Part shown: positions 50,701 to 62,304 of the stretch, piece by piece | How positions within the stretch are numbered: position 1 is the first letter of the stretch | Layout of the letters: every line of letters begins with the position of its first letter | Source of the DNA: Diprion similis | Lineage: Eukaryota; Arthropoda; Insecta; Hymenoptera; Diprionidae | NCBI RefSeq assembly: GCF_021155765.1 | Contig: NC_060108.1 | Span: forward strand, 24,205,025 to 24,269,024 | Direction: 5' to 3' | Length of the DNA: 64,000 nucleotides | The notes under the pieces: model-generated | Told to the model about the DNA's origin: nothing | The model's input: only the letters and a program-made list of their open reading frames with translations | Databases searched by the model: none | Position numbers and translations under genes: made by a program

Positions 50701-53372
50701 GTTTTACTAAGCAATTTTTATTGAAGCGAAATTGCAGGTAATTAATTGCTCGATGCAATAATTATATCAGCTATTCAATTGACCTTCGAAGCCTCATTGA
50801 ATTCGAACATACGCGCGAAGGCTGACGCAGTGTGAGGAAAAATTGCTAATTTATATTCCATTATAGCGAACAGAGCGTAACGAGTATCGCGGAATTCAAT
50901 ATGGATGATGATCGAGGTACAGATAGATATTCGGAATTAATTAAGCATGGATGTCTAAGGATGTACTTTATTCAGCAGAAGATTGAGTTGCACTGCAGTT
51001 TCGATCAATCGTCAATCGCACAATAAATATCCTACGATTATATATTCGATTCCCAGGCAATTTGAAAATACACTATTTGCACACGACGGCATGAATTTTG
51101 ATTACTTAACATCAGTTTCGAGTATATTGGCGGAGCAAAGACGCTGATCTATTTACGCGTGATCCGACGTAATGTATCCATATCCAATGGAAATTAAAAA
51201 ATGTAAAACCAATTCTACGCGACAAAAGTAATTCAATAAAAATAAATTCCAGAGATCTGGGTTCCGGGCGTGGGAAGCAGTGCAGCGTGTTTCAGGGATG
51301 TCAAAGTCGAAAAGCAGCGTCACGAGTAAGAAAATCCCAAGTCAGGATGCTGTTCGTCTCTCGTTGCCTGCGGCAAAACTGCTGTGAATTTCTCTTTGCG
51401 AGAATCCCGTATTTGTCCGCTGTTTTTCTAAGGACCTTCTACTGATGAAACAACGGTTAATATCCTAAAGAATCCCCGACACGCGAACGCGGAATTAAAC
51501 CGTATCAAAGTGCGCGTTTTGCTCGATCGTTTATTCCCTGCAGATCCTGCGAGGGGTCACGCGGATTTCCGGATCCACAAGATTATAACGGCTACGTTTT
51601 TGCACGTTTTTGGATCGACGCTGCATTATTCCGTGTTCTTTATTGTCCCCGGCATTTATTTTGCAACCTTTATTGCAACTTATAACGCTCGTCTTCCTTG
51701 TATGCACAAGGCAGTGATAATAAGCAAACTTTTACTGCCCTCTTCAGAAAGGTTGTGTATACAGCTTCTATATACATTATGCTTCCTTTCCACAAGGTTT
51801 ACTGTCGAATAGTCTGCGGACACGGCAACGGCTGCAAGCGAAATAACTTGCCGGATTTCAGAGTCTTATAAACAACCAGGTATTCACTTTATTTTGTTGA
51901 ATCATATTGGAACCATGCTCTAAATTGAAAACATAACTGCTCACGGTTTGCGATGTGATCGGTTTTGCAGTGAGAGAAGAAATTCATGATTTTTCGGACC
52001 CACCCTTTTCTTTTCCCCGTAGACCGATGCCCTCAGCTTTTCCTTTCGTGTTTGTCTTACAATTAGTCTTTTTGCAGCTTCAGTATGACTCTGTGTGCAT
52101 CGATCCGCGACGGCAAATACCTGTGCAAAGCCAGTATAATAGGTATAACAGCTGGAAATTTAGTCGACGGGTAAAACGACGTAGTTTCTCTAGTAGTACA
52201 GCACCGCGTATCGGTGGAACAAACGACGGACGCTTTAATCTATGTACTTGAAAGAGGATGATCGTGATCGACCCCCTGAAACCCGGGTATTTTTATCGTT
52301 TAAACGATCCTCTCCAACATGCGAAACGACGAAGATCAATGAACGTGTACTCGATGCGACTTGCCGCGTTCAGCTGGCCACCAACATCTCATTTTACCCT
52401 CAAACCACTAAAACCGTGATCGAACAGGATCGCTCGATTAATTCAGCCTCAATTAGCCACCCCTGCTTTATGCTCTCTGACGCATGCGATCCACCAGCGA
52501 CGAGAGAGTGATTAAAGATTTGATTCGAAACTTTCGTTCTTCTTTTTCTCCTCACGACGTCCCCGCGAATTGAACACGCGCCAAAATTGCCAATTAGAAA
52601 CGAATTGGACTGCACAGCTGGACGAATAAGGTTCTGATAATATTTTAATCTATGGAATAAAATCTGAATAAATTTCTCTACTCTCTCTGTTTCAGATCCC
52701 TCGGGATTCAGGCATTAGATGTAAATACCTCAGAAGAAAAGTTCACCGAGAGCGCTTTCGTAGAGAATTAGTCTACAACGTTTTGCTTACAAAAGACGCT
52801 CCGCAAATATTATATTAGTCGTTATACCGTATACGATAAGGGTGATAAAATAATCCAGTCCTAATTGTTTTTCATTAATATAATCGACGATATTAATATC
52901 TACGAAAAGCGCCGCTACAATCTAAAAAAAAAAATACCGTGTTACAAAAATTGAAAATCAAATTGATTCGTACGGACAAAGTGCAACTGTTTTATAACAA
53001 ATCTTTGGATCATGTCTTGATATATCGTAATGCGACGGGTTTGAAGTACGTCCGCCATCAGGAACTTGCAGAATGAACGCCGTAACAGTATTCTTATGAT
53101 AATAAAGCGCGGTACAGATAAATACGCTTAAGTGGACATATTAATTGACAATACGTTATGTTTGAATAACGGCAGATGCCATTAGCATAAATGCTACAAT
53201 ATAATGCCTAATTTACCTGCGAATAGGCCGCGTTGGTTTACGTATACAGATGTACTGGAAATATCATAAATACGGTTCATCTAATTACGGGTTATTTATT
53301 TGTAATATATACATACAATATACGTATATGTGTAAATATAGGGTTTTGGCAATAAACATACAAGGCATAATA
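47800..53372. other. Region without a confident gene
   Basis: This lies between the 3' end of trehalase (plus strand) and the 3' end of B9D1 (minus strand), so it is a convergent intergenic region. It holds a 167-codon minus-strand frame (49949-50452) and a 100-codon plus-strand frame (51510-51812). Neither shows family motifs or flanking splice logic. I saw no RNA gene. Confidence 0.5.
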
Positions 53373-53378
53373 TTTATT
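53373..53378 (-). terminator. Polyadenylation signal of B9D1
   Basis: AATAAA on the minus strand, 22 bases past the B9D1 stop codon (TAA at 53403-53401). This implies a very short 3' UTR. Confidence 0.6.
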
Positions 53379-53400
53379 CAAGGATTTCGATAACGTAGTG

Positions 53401-56202
53401 TTATCTATCCGCCTGCTGGCCGTTGCTGTAACCCAGTTTAAAAAAATCCTTCATCGATACGTTAAAACGCACTGTAATAGTTCCTTGGGAAATCATCCTC
53501 GTTACTGAAAAACAAAAATTAAATTCAACTATAAAGATAATATTGCGGTAACTGCAATTTGGATGGTGCCAAAGCCGAGCTTCAGCGTTCTTTCGCGAAG
53601 CTCTTTTCACGTCGATTATTGAGAAAATAAATGTGTTATGTGTCATGTAAGCTGTGGATGTGTAGGTATTCGATTGGCTCTTACACTCACGCCCTCCACC
53701 AGTTGCAAGTATCGTTGGATCTATTAGTTCCGGTCTTCTTCCGGAGAACCAGGCGATAAATTGTTGCAACATTGAAGAAGATTGCGGAACATACACTGCC
53801 ACCCTGGAAACGAAAGGTTCGCGCTAATAATGAAAGTGATTATATGTATAATTATCTTGCCGAAAGTGGTTTTAAATTATGTTCATTTATTTACAAATTT
53901 ATTTTTATTACATCAAGTGTGCAGAAAATTAAGCGGTCACTCTTGAATAGCCGGAAATTTTTCCACCAAATTAATGTGGATCGTTTATTTGTGCATGTGA
54001 AAAAATACAGAAGTTTAAGGGAAGCGAAAAGAGCAAAGACCCTGATCTGTTATTCGAGAGAAAGTAGGTAAGTGGAAGAAAATGGGGTCACGTCATTCGT
54101 GAACAGCCTCCGCAGGTCGTATCTAAGGCTGACGTGCCTTATCAAAAGGACATTTCTCGCTTCGCAGAAATTGAAAAGTAAACGTCTGAATCAATTGCTG
54201 TGTAAATTGTTTTCTCAAGGTTCGATCAAGGCAGCTAAACGACTATAATGCAATTCCACTCAAATATAGATAAGCGTCTGGAAAATGTAGATAAAATTGA
54301 CGTACTTTTTTGTGTGCGTTCCGGTTGCCAGTGGTAAGTGACAAACTCCGTAGCCTCTAACCACGTCATGGCCAAAACAGTCCAAACCGTAAACTGACAG
54401 AATTAGCTGAGGCCCTAAAAAGATGGAAAACGGTATTTCGTAAGTGCAACCGATGTATTTTGCTATGAGATAGCTAAAAAAAAATATTCAGAAATACTAT
54501 AGATACGTCATACCTATATAATATACACTAATTGTATGAGTAAAAATATTTTGAAACTTGTCAAATATTGTAGAGGGTGGTTGGTCTATTTTTTTTCTTA
54601 TCGGTGTTAAACTATACCTACATCCTTGGGGATTGATACTCTTGAAGGCAATATCAAGAGGAAAGTTCCAAACAGCAACCTGGCGAGCGTCGGTGCTTTT
54701 TTTACTCATTTGCGTAAGACCCTCCTCGATTCCCTGTGGAGTCGACAAATTCTGGTTCACAATTCAATATGCAATATTCTGAATATTATTCAAATCGTCA
54801 AAATTGTTATTGAGAGGAGATCGCACAAATAAAAATTATTGGCGCGTTACACCCCTATTTTACATATACTGCATGAGAATCCTTGAGGATGATACCCTAC
54901 GACAGCCTTTTGTCACGTTTTTTTTCGCAGTATTTCAATTGTAGTCACGAATTCTCACAGCCGGCTACCTCATGATCCGATCTCGGGAACGATAACAGCA
55001 CGTACGTTCAATCCCCAGTTTTGAATTTATTCTCTCATTCAATTTATGCGACGATATAACCGGGGGTGAATACTTTGGTTACTCATAGAGACGAAATTCT
55101 TTCAGCGAAATTTAATAACCTTAAGTGCTACCTATACTTTGATATGGTTATGAAATGTATGGGTAATTCTTTCGAGAGCGGAAGAAAACAAGAGAAATAT
55201 AACAATAAAAGAATAGTATACCAAACTCGTTTTTCTCCATCAAGATTATTTGAAACCATCAAGATTAAGTGGCTGAATAAATTTCTGCAAAGATTGATCG
55301 AGACGGCTGTATTATGTATAATATGTAGCGTTATTAAAATATTAGAAAGCGATTATTTACATCACATAACTAATGGCAAGTAGGATCTTGTGCTGTACGC
55401 GAAGCCTAACATTTGAATATAAAATATATTTATTATGCAGCCCGTAATGAATTGGACACTTAAATTTTATGGCTACAACGCCCAGGAATAATCAAGATTC
55501 ATACCGAGGTAAGTTCATTGCCATAGATGCGGATTATTAGTGGAAAAAATTTTTTCGTAACAGAAGTTTATGACTAGCGCAAATCGGAAATCAGATTAGT
55601 AACTTTTACCTTGTCAGTTTTTATCAACTGACTTTATTCTCTCAAAATATCACATAGAACGTTACCGACTGATGTAAACACACGAATCATTCCTTATTCC
55701 ACGACAGCTGCAGGTAAGATGCAAATCAAGTATTCGAGGAATATAATAACTATCTGCATCGTTGAATAACTGGCGTGATAATTAATAAATGTTTTTAATG
55801 TCATCGCTACATTGAGCGCGTAGAAATTATTAAATAAATAACCGAGCAACGGTACATAACAATTGAAACTTTTGCCAAGCATAGGTACAATTACGATAGT
55901 GGATAAAACAAAAAACATTTTTATATTATTACCGTGAGAAATGGAATAGTTAGCGTGGAAACATTACTGCGCTCATTAAATACGATTTAGCACTGGGAAA
56001 ATTGATCAATCGGAATGTTGAAATAAAAAAAAGAACACAGATAAGAAAGTACGACAATAATAAATTATGTGTGTACCCTGACGATGCTCCAGTCCGGTCC
56101 AAAGTGGTATCCATATTTGCAATACACGTTATCAATGTCGTAGAAGTTTGCGTACTCGATCGATCCTGTCACTGATAAAAAAAATTCACCCTCGGCTGAC
56201 AT
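53401..56202 (-). CDS. B9d1: B9 domain-containing protein 1 (ciliary transition zone)
   Basis: Component of the MKS/B9 complex at the ciliary transition zone, which gates membrane-protein entry to cilia; in insects it is needed in ciliated sensory neurons and sperm. Exons: 56202-56077, 54733-54622, 54414-54306, 53803-53691, 53504-53401; phases close, giving 187 residues against about 200 in vertebrate B9D1. The B9 domain fills nearly all of the protein. Landmarks in order: FFLSVTGSIEYANFYDIDN, YCKYGYHFGPDW, GIEEGLTQMSKK, VWNFPLDIAFKS, the split codon Trp before PQLILSVYG, DVVRGYG, VYVPQSSS, FIAWFSGRRPELIDP and TITVRFNVSMKDFFKLGY. The ATG is the only one that fits ahead of the domain. There is no membrane segment or signal peptide; the family binds lipid through a C2-like fold. 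An X-box lies upstream. Identification is strong; no oddities. Confidence 0.93.
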
Positions 56203-56311
56203 GGAGAAAAATCACTTCTCTTTCAGTACAGATCAGATTTTTTCTATCGACTTCCGACGGTTTGCTTTTACACGTTCGCTTCACTATTTGTTTTGAATTT
56301 CACCATGCTAT

Positions 56312-56325
56312 GTTGTCATGACGAT
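56312..56325 (-). promoter_or_regulatory. X-box (RFX/DAF-19 site) of B9D1
   Basis: The minus strand reads ATCGTCATGACAAC. It fits the ciliary X-box consensus RYYNYYATRRNRAC at every position, including the central AT. It ends 110 bases before the B9D1 ATG, the usual distance for RFX-controlled ciliary genes. No other gene start is near. Confidence 0.7.
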
Positions 56326-57614
56326 ATCCGCGCGTTTCGACGATGAACGTGTAAGCGCCTGACAAAGTTTAGACAGTTAACCTGTGATACATTTGTGGTT
56401 ACAAAAATAGGTATATTAGGCGTTTATATTCTACGTCAAATAAGAATTCAAGCTTATTATTGCAAACTTTCAAAATTTTGTTATGTAGCCAGTGACATGG
56501 ATCTTAATTTTTTCCGGTGGATTGATTTATTCAAAAAATTTAACGATCAAATAAGTAGAAATATAAGAACTCAGTGAAACTTTTAATGAAATTATTATTT
56601 TTGAAAATAACTATGCAGGACTCTACTAAAATATACGATAGGTGATTTTCAAATGATAAACTTATTAACTTCAAAACGAGAATTATTTTGCTTGAAATGA
56701 ATGAAGAAACTAATAACTCGCAAGGTATGTTTATTGCTTTGATTTCTTTTTGAAGTAGCCGCAAGATTGGTAAATGAAAAATTTCGAGTTGAAACTACTA
56801 ACGCATACTAGGTAAAACTTTATTAACACGGCAAAAACTGTTAAAAATGACAGCTCTTGCTTTTTAATCGATTGATACAGTGAATAATATGTACAATAAG
56901 TATTACTGAGTAAATGATATCCTAGGTAACAATTATTAAAGTACTAATGGGCGTTATTATTCGGATTAAACTACCGATTTGCTTAATTTACAATATTTTT
57001 TTTATACAGAACTGATTGAAGGAGCATCGCTCTTTATGATTTATCTTTTATTCAGTTGGCAAAATCAGACTTGAATGATCGGCAATGGATTATAAAGATG
57101 CAGAATAGAATCGTAGAATTGACACTGTAAAAAGTAGCGAATAATTCTAGTTTTGAGTCTGGTTTTGATTCTAGTCTGACCATACACACCCATAATCAAT
57201 AATACGTACAATAATTTATTCAATTGAAGAGATGTTTCGTTACTTATTGTACATTGCACGTGCTTAAAAAAGTATGCAACTTTAGCCCGATTATAAAATT
57301 TCTCTAATATCGCATGATTCTTAGTGATAGCCAGCTCCGTTACATTTCAGTTCTCGTAATGAATACTACCTTATATTTGCATTGTTCTATTTCCTAAGTG
57401 CCTACCATACGTACGCGTAACTGCCGCTTCGAAAATCAAATTTCTATCGGAACTAAAATTCCCTAGCAACGAACGACCTTGTAAATTTTCCTTATTTTCT
57501 TTCGAAAATTCAATCTATGTGACATACTAGCTTACAGCTAGTTTACATTTTTGGCATTGTTCGACTTCTCAATTCATCATCTTCATCTTTCGTCTGTTCA
57601 GCTTTGTTTACCCT
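56326..57614. other. Short intergenic region between B9D1 and aconitase
   Basis: The two genes are head to tail on the minus strand, 1.4 kb apart. I see no exon here. A minus-strand AATAAA at 57220-57215, about 396 bases past the aconitase stop, is the likeliest polyadenylation signal for aconitase. Confidence 0.45.
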
Positions 57615-57615
57615 T

Positions 57616-60600
57616 CTACTTTCCTAGGGCTACTTCCTTCATACGGTTCAACGCTGAGCCTGCTTTGAACCAACCAATCTGCTGCTCATTGAACGTGTGA
57701 TTCAAAGTGATGGTGTCAACCTTTCCGTCTTTGTGTTTGATTTCTGCCTTGATAGGCTAAAACAAGTTGAAAAACAAAGCAATTAACCACAAGCACTGAA
57801 TCAGATATGTTAATTACTGATCTTATCTAGGGAATAGAATTAAATTTCAGATACTTCTTGCGTTTATTTCAAACAACTTTATCAACCAACCTTTCCAGGA
57901 GCTAAATCTTTGAGTCCAAGGAGGTTGATCTTGTCAGTTGGTTGGATTTTGTCGTAATCACTTGGGTCAGCGAAAGTCAATGGAAGCATACCCTGTTTCT
58001 TCAAGTTAGTTTCGTGGATTCTAGCAAAACTTTTCACGATTATGGCACGTCCTCCAAGATGTCTAGGCTCAAGAGCAGCGTGTTCCCGAGACGAACCTTC
58101 ACCGTAGTTTTCATCGCCAATAGTCACCCACCTGACGCCATTCTTCTTGTAATGACGAGCAACATCGGGAACGGCTCCCCACTCTCCCGTCAGCTGGTTC
58201 TTTATTTTGTTTACTTCGCCGTTCTCTGCATTGACGGCACTAAAAAACAAAGTAAATTGGAACCCTCCAAAAAAAGTAGGTAGACTTTTTTCTAAAAATT
58301 GAAAAAACAATACGTAATCTAGATCACATACCCGATAAACATGTTGTTAGAAATATTGTCCAAATGACCACGGTACTTCAGCCACGGTCCAGCGGCGGAT
58401 ATGTGATCGGTCGTACATTTTCCCTTGGCTTTGATAAGAACGACTAGGTCGGTAAGGTCTTTGCCATCCCATTTGTCGAACGGATCCAGAAGCTGGAGCC
58501 TCTGAGATTTGGGATCGACGTCAACTTTGACTGAGCTACCATCAGCAGGAGGTTGGTCGTACGTTTCTTGGCCAGGGTCGAAGCCACGGCTAGGAAGTTC
58601 GTCACCGAATGGATCGTCCAGAAGGAACTCTTTGCCGTCAGCACCCTTCAGTTTGTCCGTAACCGGGTTGAAGTCTAATCGTCCAGCGATTGACAATGCT
58701 GTTACCAGTTCTGGACTTGTTACGAAAGCGTGAGTTGCCGGGTTTGCGTCGTTACGGCCGGTGAAGTTACGGTTGTACGATGTTACGATAGTGTTTTTGT
58801 CGCCCTTTTTGATGTCCTGACGATCCCATTGTCCAATGCAAGGACCACAGGCGTTCGCGAGGACGACACCTCCGAATTGACGAAGAGTTTCGGCCTGTTT
58901 AAATGGGTTGCAGAGTTAGTTCGAGATTAAGTAAAAGTGATGTAGCATTTTGTTTTAATTGCAAGTGTACGTAAATTGGTTGTTACTGTAATAATTTTCA
59001 ACCACATAGGCTTTCCCGAAAAAAGTCAGTTACTCCCTATTATCATTATTATCAGTGATGAAACATATGTCTTAGGAATATAATATTACAATTCCGTCGC
59101 GTTCGATGGTGGCACGAATTTGCTCAGAGCCAGGAGTTACGTTAAAGGTAGATTTGGCCTTGATTCCGTGCTTCATGGCCTGCTTGGCAATGTTTGCGCA
59201 TCGGCCCATGTCTTCATAGGAACTGTTTGTGCACGATCCAATGAGACCGACTTTTATCTCATTTGGCCATCCATTCTTCTTAGCAGCTTCACCTAAAATT
59301 TTAAACCAATTTGAACCAACCGAATCTATAGAATGATAGTACAAAAAATTAATCAAACCATGTAGATTCCAATCAATATATGATCATGAAGACAATGGGG
59401 GATGGGGAGATTATATAATACTACAAAAAACAGTGAACTTTGTTGATCACGAGATAAATTAAAGCAATCGTTTAAATACCAGGTCTTCATTTTCATGATG
59501 CCATCAAAGGTGTATCGAAGTAAAGTAAGGAAAGATCGATAAACTCACGAGTCTACCACGTCAACTTAGATAATTAAGCTCACCCAATTTGGATATAGGG
59601 TTAGCGAGATCTGGAGTAAACGGTCCATTGACGTGTGGCTCCAGCGTTGAAAGATCTAATTCGACGACCTGGTCGTATTTAGCGTTGGAATCAGCAGTGA
59701 GGAGACTTTCCCTGTACTGATCAGCTGAAACTGCAATGTCTCCACGTCCAGTCGCCTTCAGATAATCTTGCATGCGTCCGTTGTATGGGAAAACTGAAGT
59801 TGTAGCACCAATTTCCGCACCCATGTTGCAAATCGTGGCCATACCAGTACAGCTAATGCTGTCCACACCAGGGCCAAAGTATTCAACAATCGCCCCGGTA
59901 CCTCCTTTTACGGTCAGGATACCTGCAACCTATGGAAAATTACTTCCTCATTATTTCTGCAACCCATTTTATACCCACAACGTGTCTCACCTTCAAAATG
60001 ATGTCCTTCGGGCTCGTCCAGCCTTTGAGCTTGCCGGTCAACTTAACACCAATAACTTTGGGGCATTTCAATTCCCACGGAATATTGGCCATCACGTCAA
60101 CAGCGTCAGCTCCACCAACACCAATACACAAGCCTCCCAAGCCACCTCCGTTTGGTGTGTGAGAGTCTGTACCAATCATCAGCAGACCAGGGAACGCGTA
60201 GTTTTCCAGAATAATTTGGTGGATGATACCAGATCCAGGGTTCCAGAAGCCAACGCCATACTTTGCGCCAGCTGTCTTCAGGAAATTGTATACTTCCTTA
60301 TTTATGTCCTTGGCTCGGGCTAAATCTTCAGCTCCACCAATTTGAGCTTCGATCAAGTGATCACAGTGGATGGTCGAAGGCACGGCGACTTTGGGGAGAC
60401 CTAAAGAAGAGACAAGAACAAGCAAGGTAGCAGAAATTGAACCTATTAGGATACAAAACTATTCTCAGTGTTTAGAATCTTTAGTGAGAATTTTACTCTA
60501 TACGTTGAAAACTTTTTAATCGATCACTTTTGTCTAGAGAATAGGTAAAACTTCTTACCAGAGCTGATGAACTGCAGCATTGCCATCTGTGCTGTAGCAT

Positions 60601-62104
60601 CCTGCATCGCAACACGGTCTGGTCGTAATCTGAGGTAACTTGTTCCACGGACAACATCTTGAGTCTGCGGTTCATCCAAGTGAGAGTACAAAACCTTTTC
60701 AGATAATGTCAGTGGTCGGTTCAGTCTGAAAGTAGAATTTCAATTATAATTTTGATCGATTAGTTCCTTTCCAAAGATAATTTAGGCAACGCTTTCATAA
60801 AATAAAAAGTCGCTAGCATGAAGTGACAAACAATTTTTTAATTTCCACAAACTATTTAGTGATTTCCAAGTATTCTCTGATGTCAAGATACGACGGCTCA
60901 ACAGCTCTGCCTTTCTGCCAACAAACGAAGAAGCTCTCACCGTTTTTTCACAATTTTGATGTTCTCTTCGAGTTTGTCATAGGGAAGGTACGTAGTTTGG
61001 TCGAATTTGGACATGGCCACCTTTGCGGCGGCGAAGCTTAACGGACTCACGCTGAAGCATCTTTGTTGGATGTCGGTAGCGAACCCAGCTAGCCGCTGTT
61101 TCAAACAAAAAATCAAAATTTATCAATATCAAGGATCACAAGGTAGCTAAAAAGAATTTAGTGTGACGCAGCAATACGGTTGTACTTTTTGGGAATTGAT
61201 TCTGAGCAGTCAAAGCAGTAGCAGGAGCAAAGACAACATAACCTATAACCGTGGTAGACAATCAATAGTATTTTTTCCTCGTTCAGTTACGTAAGTGGAG
61301 AGGAACGAATGGTCATTTTTCTATTTTTATTGAATGGTTGTCGGAGTTATTTTTGTTTGCATAATACTTATAGCGATTCAGAAAAGTGAGCATAACGAGC
61401 CTCCAATGAGTGACAATCGAGATCGAGTTTACCGCAATGCAGATTTCGTATCGCTGATAATTAATCTTTGAATGAAAAATATCCCTGCGATCTATTTCTG
61501 GCGTAAGATGAAAAGTCCAGCTGTAACGCAATTTTACATCAAGTATGTGTATACCGATAAGCAAGGCCAGCAATAAATTACGTATACATCTCAGGCGAAA
61601 AATTCAAGTCTAGATATCAAAGTTTACATTGATAAGAGTTTACGAAACGAATAAATCATCGCCGACGAGACGACGCGCATTGCTACTGCAAAATATAGGC
61701 GGAGAGATGAACATCTGTAACGGTTACTCGTCATTATTACATGTTTCTTCGAGGTTTGTTCACGAATTACAGATGCGCATAATTAGTGCGATATGGACTA
61801 GAAAAAAAGACCCATCGTTGCGGCCAAAGTTCAGAGTTCACTGTCTGCCGATTAATTGTTTAATGCGTAAGATTTCGTGTGACCTCTGAACGAGGTCGAG
61901 GTGGATATCTACTGCGTGCCGCTTATACAAGAGTCTTTTTTAACGTTTTTTCGGTTTGATTTTCGAATCTCGTGAAGTGAGTGCGCCGTTCGAATTTCAA
62001 TTGGAACTCCGGCGTTTTGAATATTCTATGTTTTATTCATCGGTATTTGGTACGAATGGTTTTCCTCATACCTGAGCCTTAAAAACGCGAACGCAATACG
62101 ACAT
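57616..62104 (-). CDS. Aco2: Aconitate hydratase, mitochondrial
   Basis: Converts citrate to isocitrate through cis-aconitate in the matrix TCA cycle, using a [4Fe-4S] cluster. Exons: 62104-62072, 61095-60941, 60725-60559, 60400-59991, 59929-59584, 59292-59090, 58894-58332, 58239-57891, 57756-57616; phases close, 788 residues, normal for the family. The N-terminus ([11 protein letters not shown], then [21 protein letters not shown]) is Arg-rich and acid-poor, as in a mitochondrial presequence. Cluster ligands are Cys391 (GSCTNSS) and Cys454/Cys457 ([11 protein letters not shown]). Their spacing of 63 and 3 equals that of pig aconitase 358/421/424. Substrate loop [16 protein letters not shown] has Ser675, Ser676 and Arg677, aligning with pig 642-644. 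The C-terminus reads [14 protein letters not shown]. Exon 1 was chosen by phase, Kozak fit and the NRF-1 sites beyond it. This is the mitochondrial form, not cytosolic IRP1. No damage was seen. Confidence 0.95.
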
Positions 62105-62166
62105 TGCTGCTCTTCTGCAGGGAAATCTTGTCGGGTCTTCGTCACTGGCTTACAACTCAGCTGCTT

Positions 62167-62178
62167 CGCGCACGCGCA
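62167..62178. promoter_or_regulatory. NRF-1/EWG palindrome in the aconitase promoter or leader
   Basis: CGCGCACGCGCA is a full match to the NRF-1 consensus YGCGCAYGCGCR. It lies 63 bases upstream of the aconitase start codon. NRF-1 (Ewg in flies) is a known activator of nuclear genes for mitochondrial proteins. Confidence 0.65.
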
Positions 62179-62292
62179 AACCTGGTAGACTCTTGTGGCA
62201 GTTCTTCTCAAACCGGCCACCAGAGAACTGAAAACCTTTTACCCACTTCGTTTGGACGACGGCCTGATTCACTTTATAAGACATCGACTCAA

Positions 62293-62304
62293 CGCGCATG
62301 CCCA
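62293..62304. promoter_or_regulatory. Second, one-mismatch NRF-1/EWG-like site
   Basis: CGCGCATGCCCA differs from YGCGCAYGCGCR at one base. It lies about 190 bases upstream of the aconitase ATG and 115 bases beyond the perfect site. It could be a weaker tandem element. Confidence 0.4.

Noticed and set aside
53772-54071. 99-codon plus-strand frame
   Set aside because: Antisense to B9D1 exon and intron; the B9D1 reading on the other strand is strongly supported.
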